Shown here piece by piece: positions 50,609 to 61,403 of a stretch of 64,000 nucleotides of DNA (the first letter of the stretch is position 1; every line of letters starts with the position of its first letter). Source of the DNA: Utricularia gibba (taxonomy: Eukaryota > Streptophyta > Magnoliopsida > Lamiales > Lentibulariaceae); NCBI GenBank assembly GCA_002189035.1, contig CM007991.1, forward strand, positions 1,426,001 to 1,490,000, read 5' to 3'. Under the pieces are notes generated by a model. That model saw only the letters and a program-made list of their open reading frames with translations, was not told where the DNA came from and made no database searches. The position numbers and the translations under genes are program-made.

Positions 50609-52085
50609 AAGCAGGAAAACACCTTGCTTGAGGTATGAATGAAACACATACACATCTATACAACCCCCCCTTCTCACCCATGGAAACGATTCATTTGAAC
50701 ATTTGTTTCCTGACCCATGATACCAAGCGGGACAAGGCTGAGACACATGAAGAACTTTTCTGAATGATTTAATAGAGTCATGCTCTTCCCCAATGGATAT
50801 GATGCAGTTCATAACGTTGTTCTTTTATACCAAGGTTTTCATGCTAATATATTAGAATTCGATCGTGATGGAAGCATTTGGTTCCTATCACTGGAGTTCC
50901 AAGGGTTTGAAGAAATTGGACCATGGTAGAACTTGGCCAAATGCAGTATTTCGATTTAGTTTCTGTTTAGTTTGTAGTTTTAATACAATAAAAAAAATTA
51001 CAGTTTTTTAACATACTAATTTTTTTAAATTTATACTTTTTATAAAAAGAAATTGATTTGACAACAAAATTATTTATGAAATGTTTTCAAAATTAAAATA
51101 TGTTTGAAACAGATTATTAGTTAATTTCTCATTTTGGAAAATAAAATTCATGAAAATAATATTTTTTGGGCACACCAAGTTTGGAAACCTTTGAATTTTT
51201 CAAATTGGAAAAACGAAAGAAATTGAGAGTACAGACTCGTTTGCGAAAGTCAAGAGTCGTTTCGTCACCTCCAAATTCTTGAATATTATTTGATTAAAAA
51301 AATGTTGGAAAATAATGTTTTAATTTTTTTAATGTATTTATTGATATGTACTTGTATGGGCGATGGGAGAGTTTAGCTGATCCGACGGATAGGTGGTCAG
51401 CGTCTCTACAAATAACTGGTTTTTAATTTTTGGCTTCTGCCATTGCATCAACGCGTTTCTTGTAGCTTCACAAGGCAACAGCATCAAGCTCGCTTCACCA
51501 AGGTAATTGTTCCCAGTTCGCGTTTACAGATTTTCACATCTTCCTTCGCGTTTTAAATGCGCCAATTCTGTTTCTTGCTTCTGTATGTAGAGTAGTAATT
51601 TCTCTTTTTTGTGTTTACGGTGGGCATAAAGTGTTTTTATTGATTTAAAGTTGAAGATTTGTATGCCGGGAGTCAAACGGAGGAAGATGCTACAAGTTGT
51701 AGAGTATGAATTTGATGGGCTATGGCAGCACGGGTTCTTACTTCCTCACCTTTTAGTTTCGTGGATCCGTTTAGTCAATTTTTTATGTTTCTCTTCGGAG
51801 CTTTTGCTCGGTTATGCATGAGGTGATGAAAATTGAGCAGGGATTAGGGATCATGGTCTATTTGAATCAGCATTTTATGATTGTATGAAGCTTGTTTGTT
51901 CCACTCTGGGACGGATGCAATCTTTTCGTAGGCAATAATCTTTTCATTTTTGAGACTCTTGGGATTTGGATTTATGGAATTCGCACCCTAACCTTGTCAT
52001 TTAGAATATATTTTTTTGTGTTTTTGCTCCAGATAATTAGTGGTGAAGCTGTTTTGTTGGAAGTCCCACCATTTTAGTCGGTCAA
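50609..52085 (+). other. MESD-like 3' UTR, AT-rich spacer and SKP1-like 21 leader
   Basis: 3' UTR to about 50990, AT-rich 50980-51350 without genes, then from about 51420 a leader exon for the next gene (ending TCACCAAG|GTAATTG near 51501) followed by a leader intron up to about 52030-52070. Small ORFs here are not supported. Confidence 0.5.
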
Positions 52086-54409
52086 ATGGCTGAAGTTGAC
52101 AATGAAACTTTCATGCCTGCGGTATGGCGTGTACTTTTGTTTTATGCTGTATTTTTCATTTGCTTGTATCTCTACTCACTGCTTCAAAGTTGCTTCTGAT
52201 CATGATTTATGCTCTAGGATTATGTGTGGGTTCGGGCTATTCACCATGTAGAGCCAATAGAGTTAGACGTTGCCATGTTTATTCCATTTATACGCCAAGA
52301 AGTGAATGCAGGCGTGGAATCTTCTAAGAGTGATCCAATCACTCTCCCTTGGAGGGTCACTCCTTCCGGACTGAGCATGGTTCTTGAGTATTGCAGATTT
52401 CATATTGTGCCAGACCGTACCAACAAGGTTATTACTTTTGCATGCCAAACTTGATGTGCGCATCGATAAATTGGAGAAAACTAAATTTTATTCAGTTTAA
52501 CTTGGGTGAATGCTATAAAGAGAGTCGTGTTAATCTTCTCATGTTATAGTGTGTGATCCTTATGTAATGGTATTGTAGTCTACACGAGCTCACTAATTCT
52601 GCTTAAACATTTTTGCTTCCCAGCTTCATATGGATATCTTTTGTTCCATTTTATGCAGGATAGGAAGTCCTTTGATGATAGGTATTACCAAATGGATCCT
52701 AAAATAATCTGTGAGGTGTCATCTGCTGCTAGCAGCCTGCAGTTGCAACCCTTAGCTGATCTTACAAGTCAAACTCTTACAAAGGTGATTGAAGAGAAGA
52801 TTTTCAAAAAACGTGGAGTGGTCGGTGCCGCTGATGAGTTTTCTGAGGTATTCCGTAATTGAAGGCAGCATAACATATTAATATCCTGCCTCACTCGAAA
52901 AAAAAAATGTGAGCAACTTTTGTGATAGTTTTTTTTTTTTTTTTTTTTTGTTTATGCTATTTAACAGGAAGAAAAGTTGGAGCCCATCAGAAACACCGTG
53001 GACGATCCAAGGATTAGGCTCCTGAATAGATTGCATGCAAGAAAGCAAAAGGAAATAAAGGAAAAAGAGAGCTCAAAGGTGTGTTTTTATTATTCTGGTG
53101 TTCTCCTTGAGGACGTATCAAGATTGAAATAGAAGTTGATGTCCATTCTTTTCCTTTGAACTCCTAAATTAATGCGGGATATTGATTCTTCTTTCTGGTA
53201 TAGAGTGCTGAGGTGGAGGAGGAGCAATCAGACCAGCGATCAGTTGATGACCTTTTGTCTTTTATTAACGGAGACAATCATGGTATATAACATTCACATT
53301 TCTATTTTTGATGTCATTTCAGTAAAAAAAAAACGAAAACAAAAATAAAGAAACCTTTAAAGGTGTATTTACACGAGCAAGAAAGTTGGAAAAACTACAT
53401 AACACTTAGTCATTCATCTTTGTCTGCAAATCAGGTCTTTGTTTTGTCATGCCAATCCCTTCCACTTTTCCTCTTTTCTACCAAGTTTGGCTGCTTGTGC
53501 TTTCAGATACACTTTCTTTTTATTTTCTCTACGTTTATATGCAGCTTTTTTTTCTTGCTCCCTTTTTTTGTCTTTGTGAAACTGAAGTTCCTAATGGGGA
53601 TTCTACTATTTGGAAGTTCTTTCCTTTGCTTTTCATTATGCAGACAATTCTATGCTTATATTTTTGTTTATTTATGAACCATCTGATAAATATGCAGATA
53701 CTAAAGTTTTGCAACCATCTAAAAGTAAAAAGAAAAACCGTAAGCGGAAAGACCACAATAAGGTTTCTCCTACCTGTGCTTCAACTGGCTCTTCTTCAGT
53801 CAATGCTGCAGATGAGGGCAGGAAGGTTGCTAATAGTTTTCAATTAACTTCACTTTTGAATGCAAAATTTGGAGATCGCGTTTCTTTCTTTTTTTTTTTT
53901 TTTTACTGCTCCATGATGCATTAATCTCGTTTCACTTTTGTGATGGGTGGTTTAGTTTTCATTTGTGGTACTCATGTGGCAGGATTCACGTTGTTTTGAT
54001 TCTATTCTTGATGAGGGTTCAGTTGCTGGAAATTTTTCTGGTAACGATGGCAAGGCTACAAAGTTGCAAGACATGTATGATGATTTGTTGGTAGCCGAGG
54101 ATGAATTTGATGACTTAGATCCAGATGATGGTATTGATCCTGCACTGAAAGAAGCAATTGATCGGTGAGCATATTGCCTTTTCACTTTTCTGTTGGTCTT
54201 ACCCATGTCACCACTTTTCCTTGTCATAAGCTTTACTGTTTTTCTTGGGTCATCTTTAATAATTAATCAGGGAAGTAGAAGATTTTGCAAGAAGATTAAA
54301 TGCAGATTGGTCTGAAAGATTGAAAGAGATCTCTTCTCCTGGTCAAGAGCGAAAGCCGTTGCACCTCACAGTAAATGATAACGCTTCCTTGAGAAGACTC
54401 ACAACTTAG
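52086..54409 (+). CDS. SKP1-like protein 21 (ASK20/21 type, long SKP1 with C-terminal extension)
   Basis: Divergent SKP1 homologue; SKP1 proteins link CUL1 to F-box proteins in SCF ubiquitin ligases. Eight exons (52086-52121, 52218-52427, 52659-52847, 52968-53078, 53204-53282, 53698-53825, 53983-54164, 54271-54409) give 358 codons with the stop, close to Arabidopsis ASK21. Order: SKP1 BTB-like part (WVRAIHHVEPIELDVAMFIPF, SLEYCRFHIV-type block), LQLQPLADLTSQTLTKVIEEK, then the plant-specific tail EEKLEPIRNTVDDPRIRLLN, RSVDDLLSFINGDN, a KSKKKNRKRK basic run, DDGIDPALKEAIDREVEDFA and RRLNADW. The canonical SKP1 signature TPEEIR is not present; this copy reads KIFKKRGVVGAADEF there. Confidence 0.92.
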
Positions 54410-55044
54410 TACATTCTCCGACATTTGCTCGCATCTTTTTTTTCTCCTACAGTTGGAGCATTACAGCCCTAGATAAACGCCAGAACTGATCTCTCTTAAC
54501 TGAAGATGTGGATTGGCTTCCTGGGATCGAGTTTATTCTGTTACCTGCGTAAAAGTACCTTCATTGTGGTGTTTAAAGTTAAGGTTTTGAATAAAACATA
54601 TCTTCCTACTGATTTCAGTAAGATTTATTGCTTCTCTGAAAACTGTGCTTGTTCTTAACTTTAACTCATTTACTAGCTTTTGGGTAGGATTCAGATAAAA
54701 CAAATCAAGGCCACTGCTGACACTGATTATCATGTTGAAACTGTGAGTGAAAACCCAGAGTTGACTCAGAGTGTATGGAACTCAACTCTAAGCCAGCATT
54801 GCTTTCTTTTTTCCTGCCTTCATGTCTTTATATTCGTTTGAAACACTATAGTGAAGTTTTCAGGTATGTTTTTATATATAAACATGAGATCTATACCCTG
54901 TTTTTCCTTTCTAAATGACATTGTATCTCAGGGCATGTGCCAGAAAAGCCTTCTTCCCCCTATCTTATGCTGCGAGTCAGAGAGCCTGAAGCAGCTACCC
55001 TCATATAGCCTTTTCTTCCTGTGACGGTTAAATTTGGGCTTCCC
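54410..55044. other. Convergent 3' region of SKP1-like 21 and SPPL
   Basis: About 635 bases between stop codons, T-rich on the left; holds both 3' UTRs. No supported ORF. Confidence 0.5.
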
Positions 55045-58000
55045 TCATTGCTCATCCGGCTGAAGCTTAATGTGTGGACAATACCGGTCTGGCTCTCCCT
55101 GTGTCCATAAACGTCCCAGTTCGCCTTTCTTCTTTGCTAATGTCATTAGCGTGCCTGAAACACAGCAAAAACTACTAACAAAACTGGCTTCACAAGGTAT
55201 ATCAGTAGATGTTATGGCCTAATGATGCAAGTAATTTTCTCTTCATGGCGATCAAAGGGGGATGCTGATATTGCGTACCTAATGTGCATGGGACAATATA
55301 CAGCAGTGCTGGTTGCCCCTTCCCATTGGTCAAGGTTAGAACCAGATATGTTACTAGAAGACCTGCTAGGAAACGCAATATTAGATGTTTGGATTTGGAA
55401 TAGGCTTCATATAGAAGTAAAATTCTACCTAAACTGTATGCAATCATCGCCCAGATGAAGTAGCCGGTCCTGAGGGTGTTTTTAGAGAGCCAATCATACC
55501 TGAAACAATTGGAGAAGGAGAAGGTAAGATTGTATAGTCTGCAAAACAGATGCAACATTTTCAACCTGTGACTGTGACCAGTCAGTTTCTTTTGTAATTG
55601 AACCTTAGTGAAAAGGCAACAAGTAGTCCTGGTAGAATGATGTCCCCGAAGCCTATGATGCTGTATCCGCCCCATGGATCATGTACACGAGGCAATTTTA
55701 GAAGCATCGGAATCCCATCTTCGCCACTGCCAACACCTTGAGCAACCTGAGGAAGACAGAACTTGTTCAAAACTCATGAATTACTACCTGCACTGGCTGA
55801 AGTTCAACTGATTGAAAACTCACTGTTATCATGACACTCTTGTGGAACAACCATGAGGAGAAGAAGACCCAAAAAATGTCATATATGAAAGCGCAGCCTA
55901 GTAGTACTGTTCCCACCTGAGCATGTCCATGGACTCTGACAAAGTTATTGCATTCTTGGGTTCATACGAGAAGAAATGAAAGAACTAAGGAGCAAGTATC
56001 AGATCATACCTTCAGATTCGGTACTCGAATTATTTGGAGAACAGTAAGGATCAAAGCAACGCCCTGTTGGTATAGTAAAATGGAGGAAATTTAGTCTCAG
56101 AGTGAATTAAAATGAGAAACAGAATGTAGTTCTCTTACAAGTATATCTTGACCTATCCACGCAAGGTAGCTATGTCGGAAAACAGCCCACAAGACAGCAA
56201 ATGCTCCACACAATGGAGAGACGGCTAATGAAAGATATGATATGCCTCCGATGTAAGGAACTTTGATAGATGAGTGTGCCACTGGTTCTAAACAGCTCAA
56301 ACTGTGATGCCAAATGATGGCCATTAGTTATTGTCAGATAAACTTCTTTTGTCATATAGGTTTTTTCATCTTTTATGCATTTTTCCATGGAATCTGAAAA
56401 AAAAAAATTCTCCATGAAGTGGATACCGTGACAAGAGGGCACCTAGACAGGTATGCAAGCCCTGTTTAAAGGAAGGATGAGAGTATTAGGAGTGAAGAGG
56501 TATCAGATGTTTAATATTTGATCTTTTTATGTAGATGTAAGAAAAGCAGATCTACCTCGAAACCACCAATGGCAAAAACAGCCACAAGAATGTCAATGAA
56601 CCAGTTCGACATCCATTTGTAGAGCAAAAGCAAGAAACAAGATGCGATCACGACAAAGAGAATAGCAGTGGTGACTGTGATGTCTAAGGTGCTGTTGAAA
56701 CTGTGCGCATACTTGCTGATGAATTCATTGGAGCCATCCTGCAAAATTAACATCTCTAAGCTTGTCAAAGAACGAATTTTTCAGGATTGCAGTGAAATGA
56801 AGTCTATTTGTTACCTTTAGAAGCTTTTCCTGTTCTTCAGCTGCTTCTCTTGTACTCCAGGCAGACCAATAAGATGCGCATATGATGGTGGAAATGGCCA
56901 TCAGCCATAAAAAAACTTCAGCAAGATCAACCATGGGGCGCTGAGGAGAGTACATTTGAACGGAAACTGAAAAAACGAGCCCCATACAAATATAACAGAA
57001 CCAGAAGCATGATGCATCAGCATGGCAGGACTAAGATCGCTCAGATTCAACATACCTTGTGTGCTGTTTTGCATGATCTCTAGCAGTATTTCGCCTGCAT
57101 CTACTGGAAGCATGACCACAGGTATTGTAACGTTCACATTAGTTTCATTTGATCCACAAGTCATCTTGAAGAGTTCTGTAGAACGATCACATCAAATGAA
57201 GCTGTACCAAGTAACATGTTGCAAAGTATATATTGACAGAAAAGTAACCTCTTTGGTTGTTTATGATCAGTATACCCAAAGCACCAGCATCCTCTGCGAA
57301 TTCTGCTTTCGTGACAAAGCTGCAATTCCCTCGGTGCACCATGGCAATATCTCCTGCAATCTAGGCAGAAAAAATTGATCAGGCCAAGAAAATACACATC
57401 CTTCCTTCACTTAGCCCCATTCTAAAGTTGTGTAGAAGGAAACCTGATTCAAAGGTGTAGAGCAACCGTCAGAAGGGTCTATCAGCTGAACTGTAGCTTG
57501 GTTTGAACTTCTATACGTTGCCTCCAAGGTAAGTCCAAAACGAGCGCCAATACCTACAAACTCCTTCACTTGTTTACCATCAACGAAAACTGGTACTTTA
57601 ACCTGCAAAAAACAAAAAAAAAAAAAATGAAATGAAGGAAACCAACCTTTTATCCAGAAACTGTTTTGTTCATTAACAAAATCAGAATTCCTGTAAAGAG
57701 ATGTTACTGGTTGTCATTCTAGCCCTTGAAAGAGCCGCCTAAAACATTTGATCCTTTTATTTCATCTCAACGAGTATTTTACATCAACTGGATTACAGTG
57801 AGTATTCATCTCAACTCACATCCTCACAGCAAGTTAAAGCAAAAAAACAAAAGATGGGTGTAACCCAAGATTAGAACTTGAAGAACCCCACAAAAAAAGA
57901 AAAAAGAAATACTCATGGAATCACAGTAAGGCAGGAATATGAGCGCTTTGTACCAGAACAAAACTGTTTCCACATCCTGGACTCTTGGGTGTAATATCAT

Positions 58001-58100
58001 CCTTATGAACTATATCATCACCCAGCACCAAAGAACTCCAGAGCAACCAACAAAACGTAGAAAACAAACTGTACAGAGCTTTTCTATTCAAGCCCATCAT
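55045..58100 (-). CDS. Signal peptide peptidase-like aspartic protease with PA domain (SPPL)
   Basis: Intramembrane GxGD aspartic protease of the presenilin/SPP clan, PA-domain SPPL group, expected in endosome/vacuolar membranes. Fourteen exons: 58100-57954, 57602-57444, 57360-57249, 57175-57056, 56966-56815, 56738-56556, 56461-56427, 56301-56139, 56063-56010, 55916-55824, 55746-55604, 55499-55429, 55362-55279, 55154-55045, total 542 codons with the stop. Exon 1 is a signal peptide plus [11 protein letters not shown]. The PA domain covers about residues 50-190 ([32 protein letters not shown]). TM helices follow from [19 protein letters not shown]. Catalytic Asp388 is in FIYDIFWVF, Asp441 in [11 protein letters not shown], and the PAL motif in [10 protein letters not shown]. 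The C-terminus is [14 protein letters not shown]. Start at one of two adjacent ATGs (58100 or 58097). Confidence 0.94.
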
Positions 58101-59280
58101 TCCCAGTCACGATTCCGGTGAAAGATGACTATTTTTTTCTCACTCTCATTTGCGGACTCCCATTTCCCAGTTCCGGAGATAAAAAATCCTGTGTAGGAAT
58201 TTGAAGCCATTTCCATTTCCATCCTATTATCTCAAAAACACCATTGCCATGGGGCTGGTTATTACCCTCCCTGGTCTGCTCTATCTACTCTAGAGTTCCT
58301 CACGCCATCTTCAACGCACATATTCATAGCATGTATATAATATATCTATGGTTAGACTTGGCCTAATTCTTATTGGACTATACAAAATCACTACCATTCT
58401 TCATCTCTGACGCAACTGATGCAGAATTTGAACCTCTTCAAAAACATTTCAAGTGATTCATACTCTAAATAATAAAAGGATTTAAACTACTAAAAAATAA
58501 TGATAATTGCAAGAATTGGTGCAACTGCAAAGAGACAAAAATCCCCATGAGTGAAGGTCCATTTAGAGTATTCATCAGGTAATCACATTGCTTGGTTAGT
58601 AGGTTGCTTAGTTCAATAACCACTTGCTACCAACAAACTCCAATTTCCTGTTAAATTTTATTCCATGATTTTGATTTCAGCTTCTTTCCTCCCCTTAGAC
58701 TTTGAAAAGTTGTACTTGCAACTTTGTAGCTAATTAAAAAATCTTGAATAATCAACAAAAACATCATAAGAAAAATGACTAATGACTTAGTTTTTATCTG
58801 TAACAATTTCTACTTCAAAAAACGTTTTCCAAAATTAATTTTACTATCAAACACGAAATAAACATGCATTAAAAAACTCATCACTTCTCGAAAATACAAT
58901 TTTTTGAAAATCTAACGTATACTTTTAGAAATTTTGATATCGTGATTATAAATTATTTAGAAAGTTTTAAAATTAAACAGATGTTTACTGAAATAAATGT
59001 ACTGTGGCTGCATCATCACATGTTGGGTTGAAGTTAGATTAAGTCAAGGATTTTATCCACGGATTAATTAATTGGTATTAATGAGCTTGTGACTCCACCC
59101 AGCCTATGGAGAAGAAAAACTGGGTTGGGTTGGGTTGGGGGGCCAGCCTCTGCCTCAGCCTAACCCTTCACTAAATACTACAATTACATGTGGTTTAAGG
59201 TATTAACTCTGCTGTAAGAAGTCGGATCGTCTTGTCCTAAAAATCAATGGCTTTATTATTTCATTCACTGAACCCGCGCC
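58101..59280. other. SPPL promoter side and AT-rich spacer
   Basis: The first about 250 bases would hold the SPPL leader. From 58430 to 59240 it is AT-rich with no gene; a GGGTTGGGTTGGG run occurs near 59122-59140. Confidence 0.45.
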
Positions 59281-61403
59281 ATTTTGGAAATGGATCAGCC
59301 CACGAGTATGTGAATTGGGAAGCCCATTCTTCTGTCTTGCCGGTGCTGGAGCTGGATCGCTGATTGCCTGATTCCCAGGTTTGAGATTTGGTTTCTTTTA
59401 TGCGTGGTTTCGTCTTTTCTATTATGTGAAGACAATCAGCGGAAGGTTTTCATTTTTTGCTTTGTGGGTGTACTGGTTTTCGTAGTTTTTGTTACTTTTT
59501 CAATCAAACAATCCAGCGGTTGAATTCAGCCTTACATTTGATTGAACCAGATTTGGTTGAGTTTATTTGCTGGTAGGGTTTGCATTTGATTCAAGAAAGA
59601 TGTTTTCCATGATTTTGCAGGCTGGGGTTTAGTTAAATCTTATTCCAGTGTGTAGAAAGAATTCCACTCTTTTGAGGGAATTACCAGACACAACCATCTT
59701 GAGTTGTTGAAATTTTATTCAGGACTGTTGCTACTTTGGCAAATAGTTTCTTGTTTCTCTGTCACATTAGGATTCTTGGGATCAAGGATCATGTTATTTT
59801 CTCTTTTTCCAGCATGGAGCTCATCATTTAAAGTCTCTAATTGAAGGTCTGCTCTGTATCTTCCTTGTGCTATTTTTGGGCTGAACCTGTAATCTGCAGT
59901 CTTACAAATGCTGTAGCTGCTGAAAACTAATTCGACTGGCTGACTTCCTTTCATTTTGAAGCTCCAGCATCCGAGCAAGGGTTTCTCACCAGAAGTCGAC
60001 GGACTCCGGCTGCCACTTCCTGCTTCTACACGAAATTTTTCTGCAGGTTGGTATCAGCCCAGACCTCATTAACCAACTACAGTGAGTAGGAGATGAACTC
60101 AGCAACGGCAAATAACGGTCTCTTCACTGTCACATTGAATCCAGTTACATGGGCCGCACACTGAACTCAGTCGATTTGGGCTGTCAATTAATATCTTAGG
60201 CCCATTTTGTATTTTTGAGTGTAACGAAAAATTACATTATGTGAATACAAGGATTTTCAACTTTTTTTAATGAATAATATAAATTTAAATTAATATTATT
60301 GTATGAAATCTGATTTCAATGAATAATTTGTTCACAAAAAATTTGCATGTAAAATATTTTTTGAATTGTTTGATTAGTAGGATTAAATTATGATTTAAAT
60401 TACTTGAAATAAAAATGGGAATAAAGAAATATTTATTGTTTCAAGAATCAACGACTCCAGGTTTGTTTGAGCTGGAATGATTACCAAGATCATGCAGTGG
60501 CAAGAACTGTCTACTCACTGGTTTCTTGGGAACGATTCCCAGAAACCTCCAATGTCGCATGCCAAATGCGGTGCTACTGCAAGCTTTCTCAGGGAAAAGA
60601 TGGTATTTTGTGAACCGTGGCGCAGGGGGGTAAGGTGCATGATTGCGGTGGATTGTCGTTGTTTGTGGGTTCTCACTATTGAAATGAAAACTGAAAGGCA
60701 ATCGCACCTACCATCTTCCAATTCCTTTGTCATCTTTTATACCTCGTTTCAATGGGTGGGGTACGCGCTTCTCCACTCTCCTTTTGTCTGCTCGCAGCAC
60801 CAACAAAATGTTTCCTCTGTTCATTGTATCCTGGTCGCATTTTGATGAGTTCTTGTTGGCGTCTGGCTTTTGGGTGTTGTCAGAAAATGTGGTTTTTGTG
60901 GAATATGGACGAATTCGTTTAATGTGTTCGTGAGATTATCGCTGAAAACTTTTTGGGCTGTGTGTTGGAAGGCTGGTTTGCCTTTTTGTGGATACTTTTG
61001 AAAAGATAAGGGTGATGCATCTATCTTTTGGTGGAGTAGCTTTACAGTGACTTGAATTGGAAGCGAGAACAAAAGGCGAAAGTGATTGATTCTTTGTCCA
61101 AGAGGTTGGATTGGTCTGGGATACTGGTCATTTCTTCATGGGTTTATAAAGAACATATGCCGCATCTGGGATCAAGCGTCAGGCAATCAGGGTTCTCTGC
61201 GTATACTTGGCATTCCCTGCGTAAGAAAATTTATCGGGAAAAGAGATTTCAGACTGCTCTGCCTTCGTTATGGCACTGAATGGATATGTGTTTCTGGATT
61301 AAACCATCCTCTGTTTATATTTTCGTGCAGATTCTACTATGGATATATGGAGAACGGATGGTAGCAAATCATCTTGAAGCATACGAAGTTTGACCCGATT
61401 TTT
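59281..61403 (+). other. Probable leader region of the TRM gene, plus unexplained small ORFs
   Basis: Balanced composition and T-rich intron-like tracts from about 59280 to 60050 suggest transcribed sequence; 60180-60440 is AT-rich; 60440-61400 again looks like leader exons and introns (acceptor TTCGTGCAG near 61330). Small ORFs here (59715-59978 minus, 87 codons; 60477-60845 plus, 122 codons) have no recognisable domain. Site II-like GGGCC/GGCCC cores occur near 60150 and 60200. Confidence 0.35.

Noticed and set aside
60477..60845. 122-codon plus-strand ORF near 60.5 kb as a gene
   Set aside because: No motif, and opposing ORFs of similar length; more likely leader or spacer sequence.
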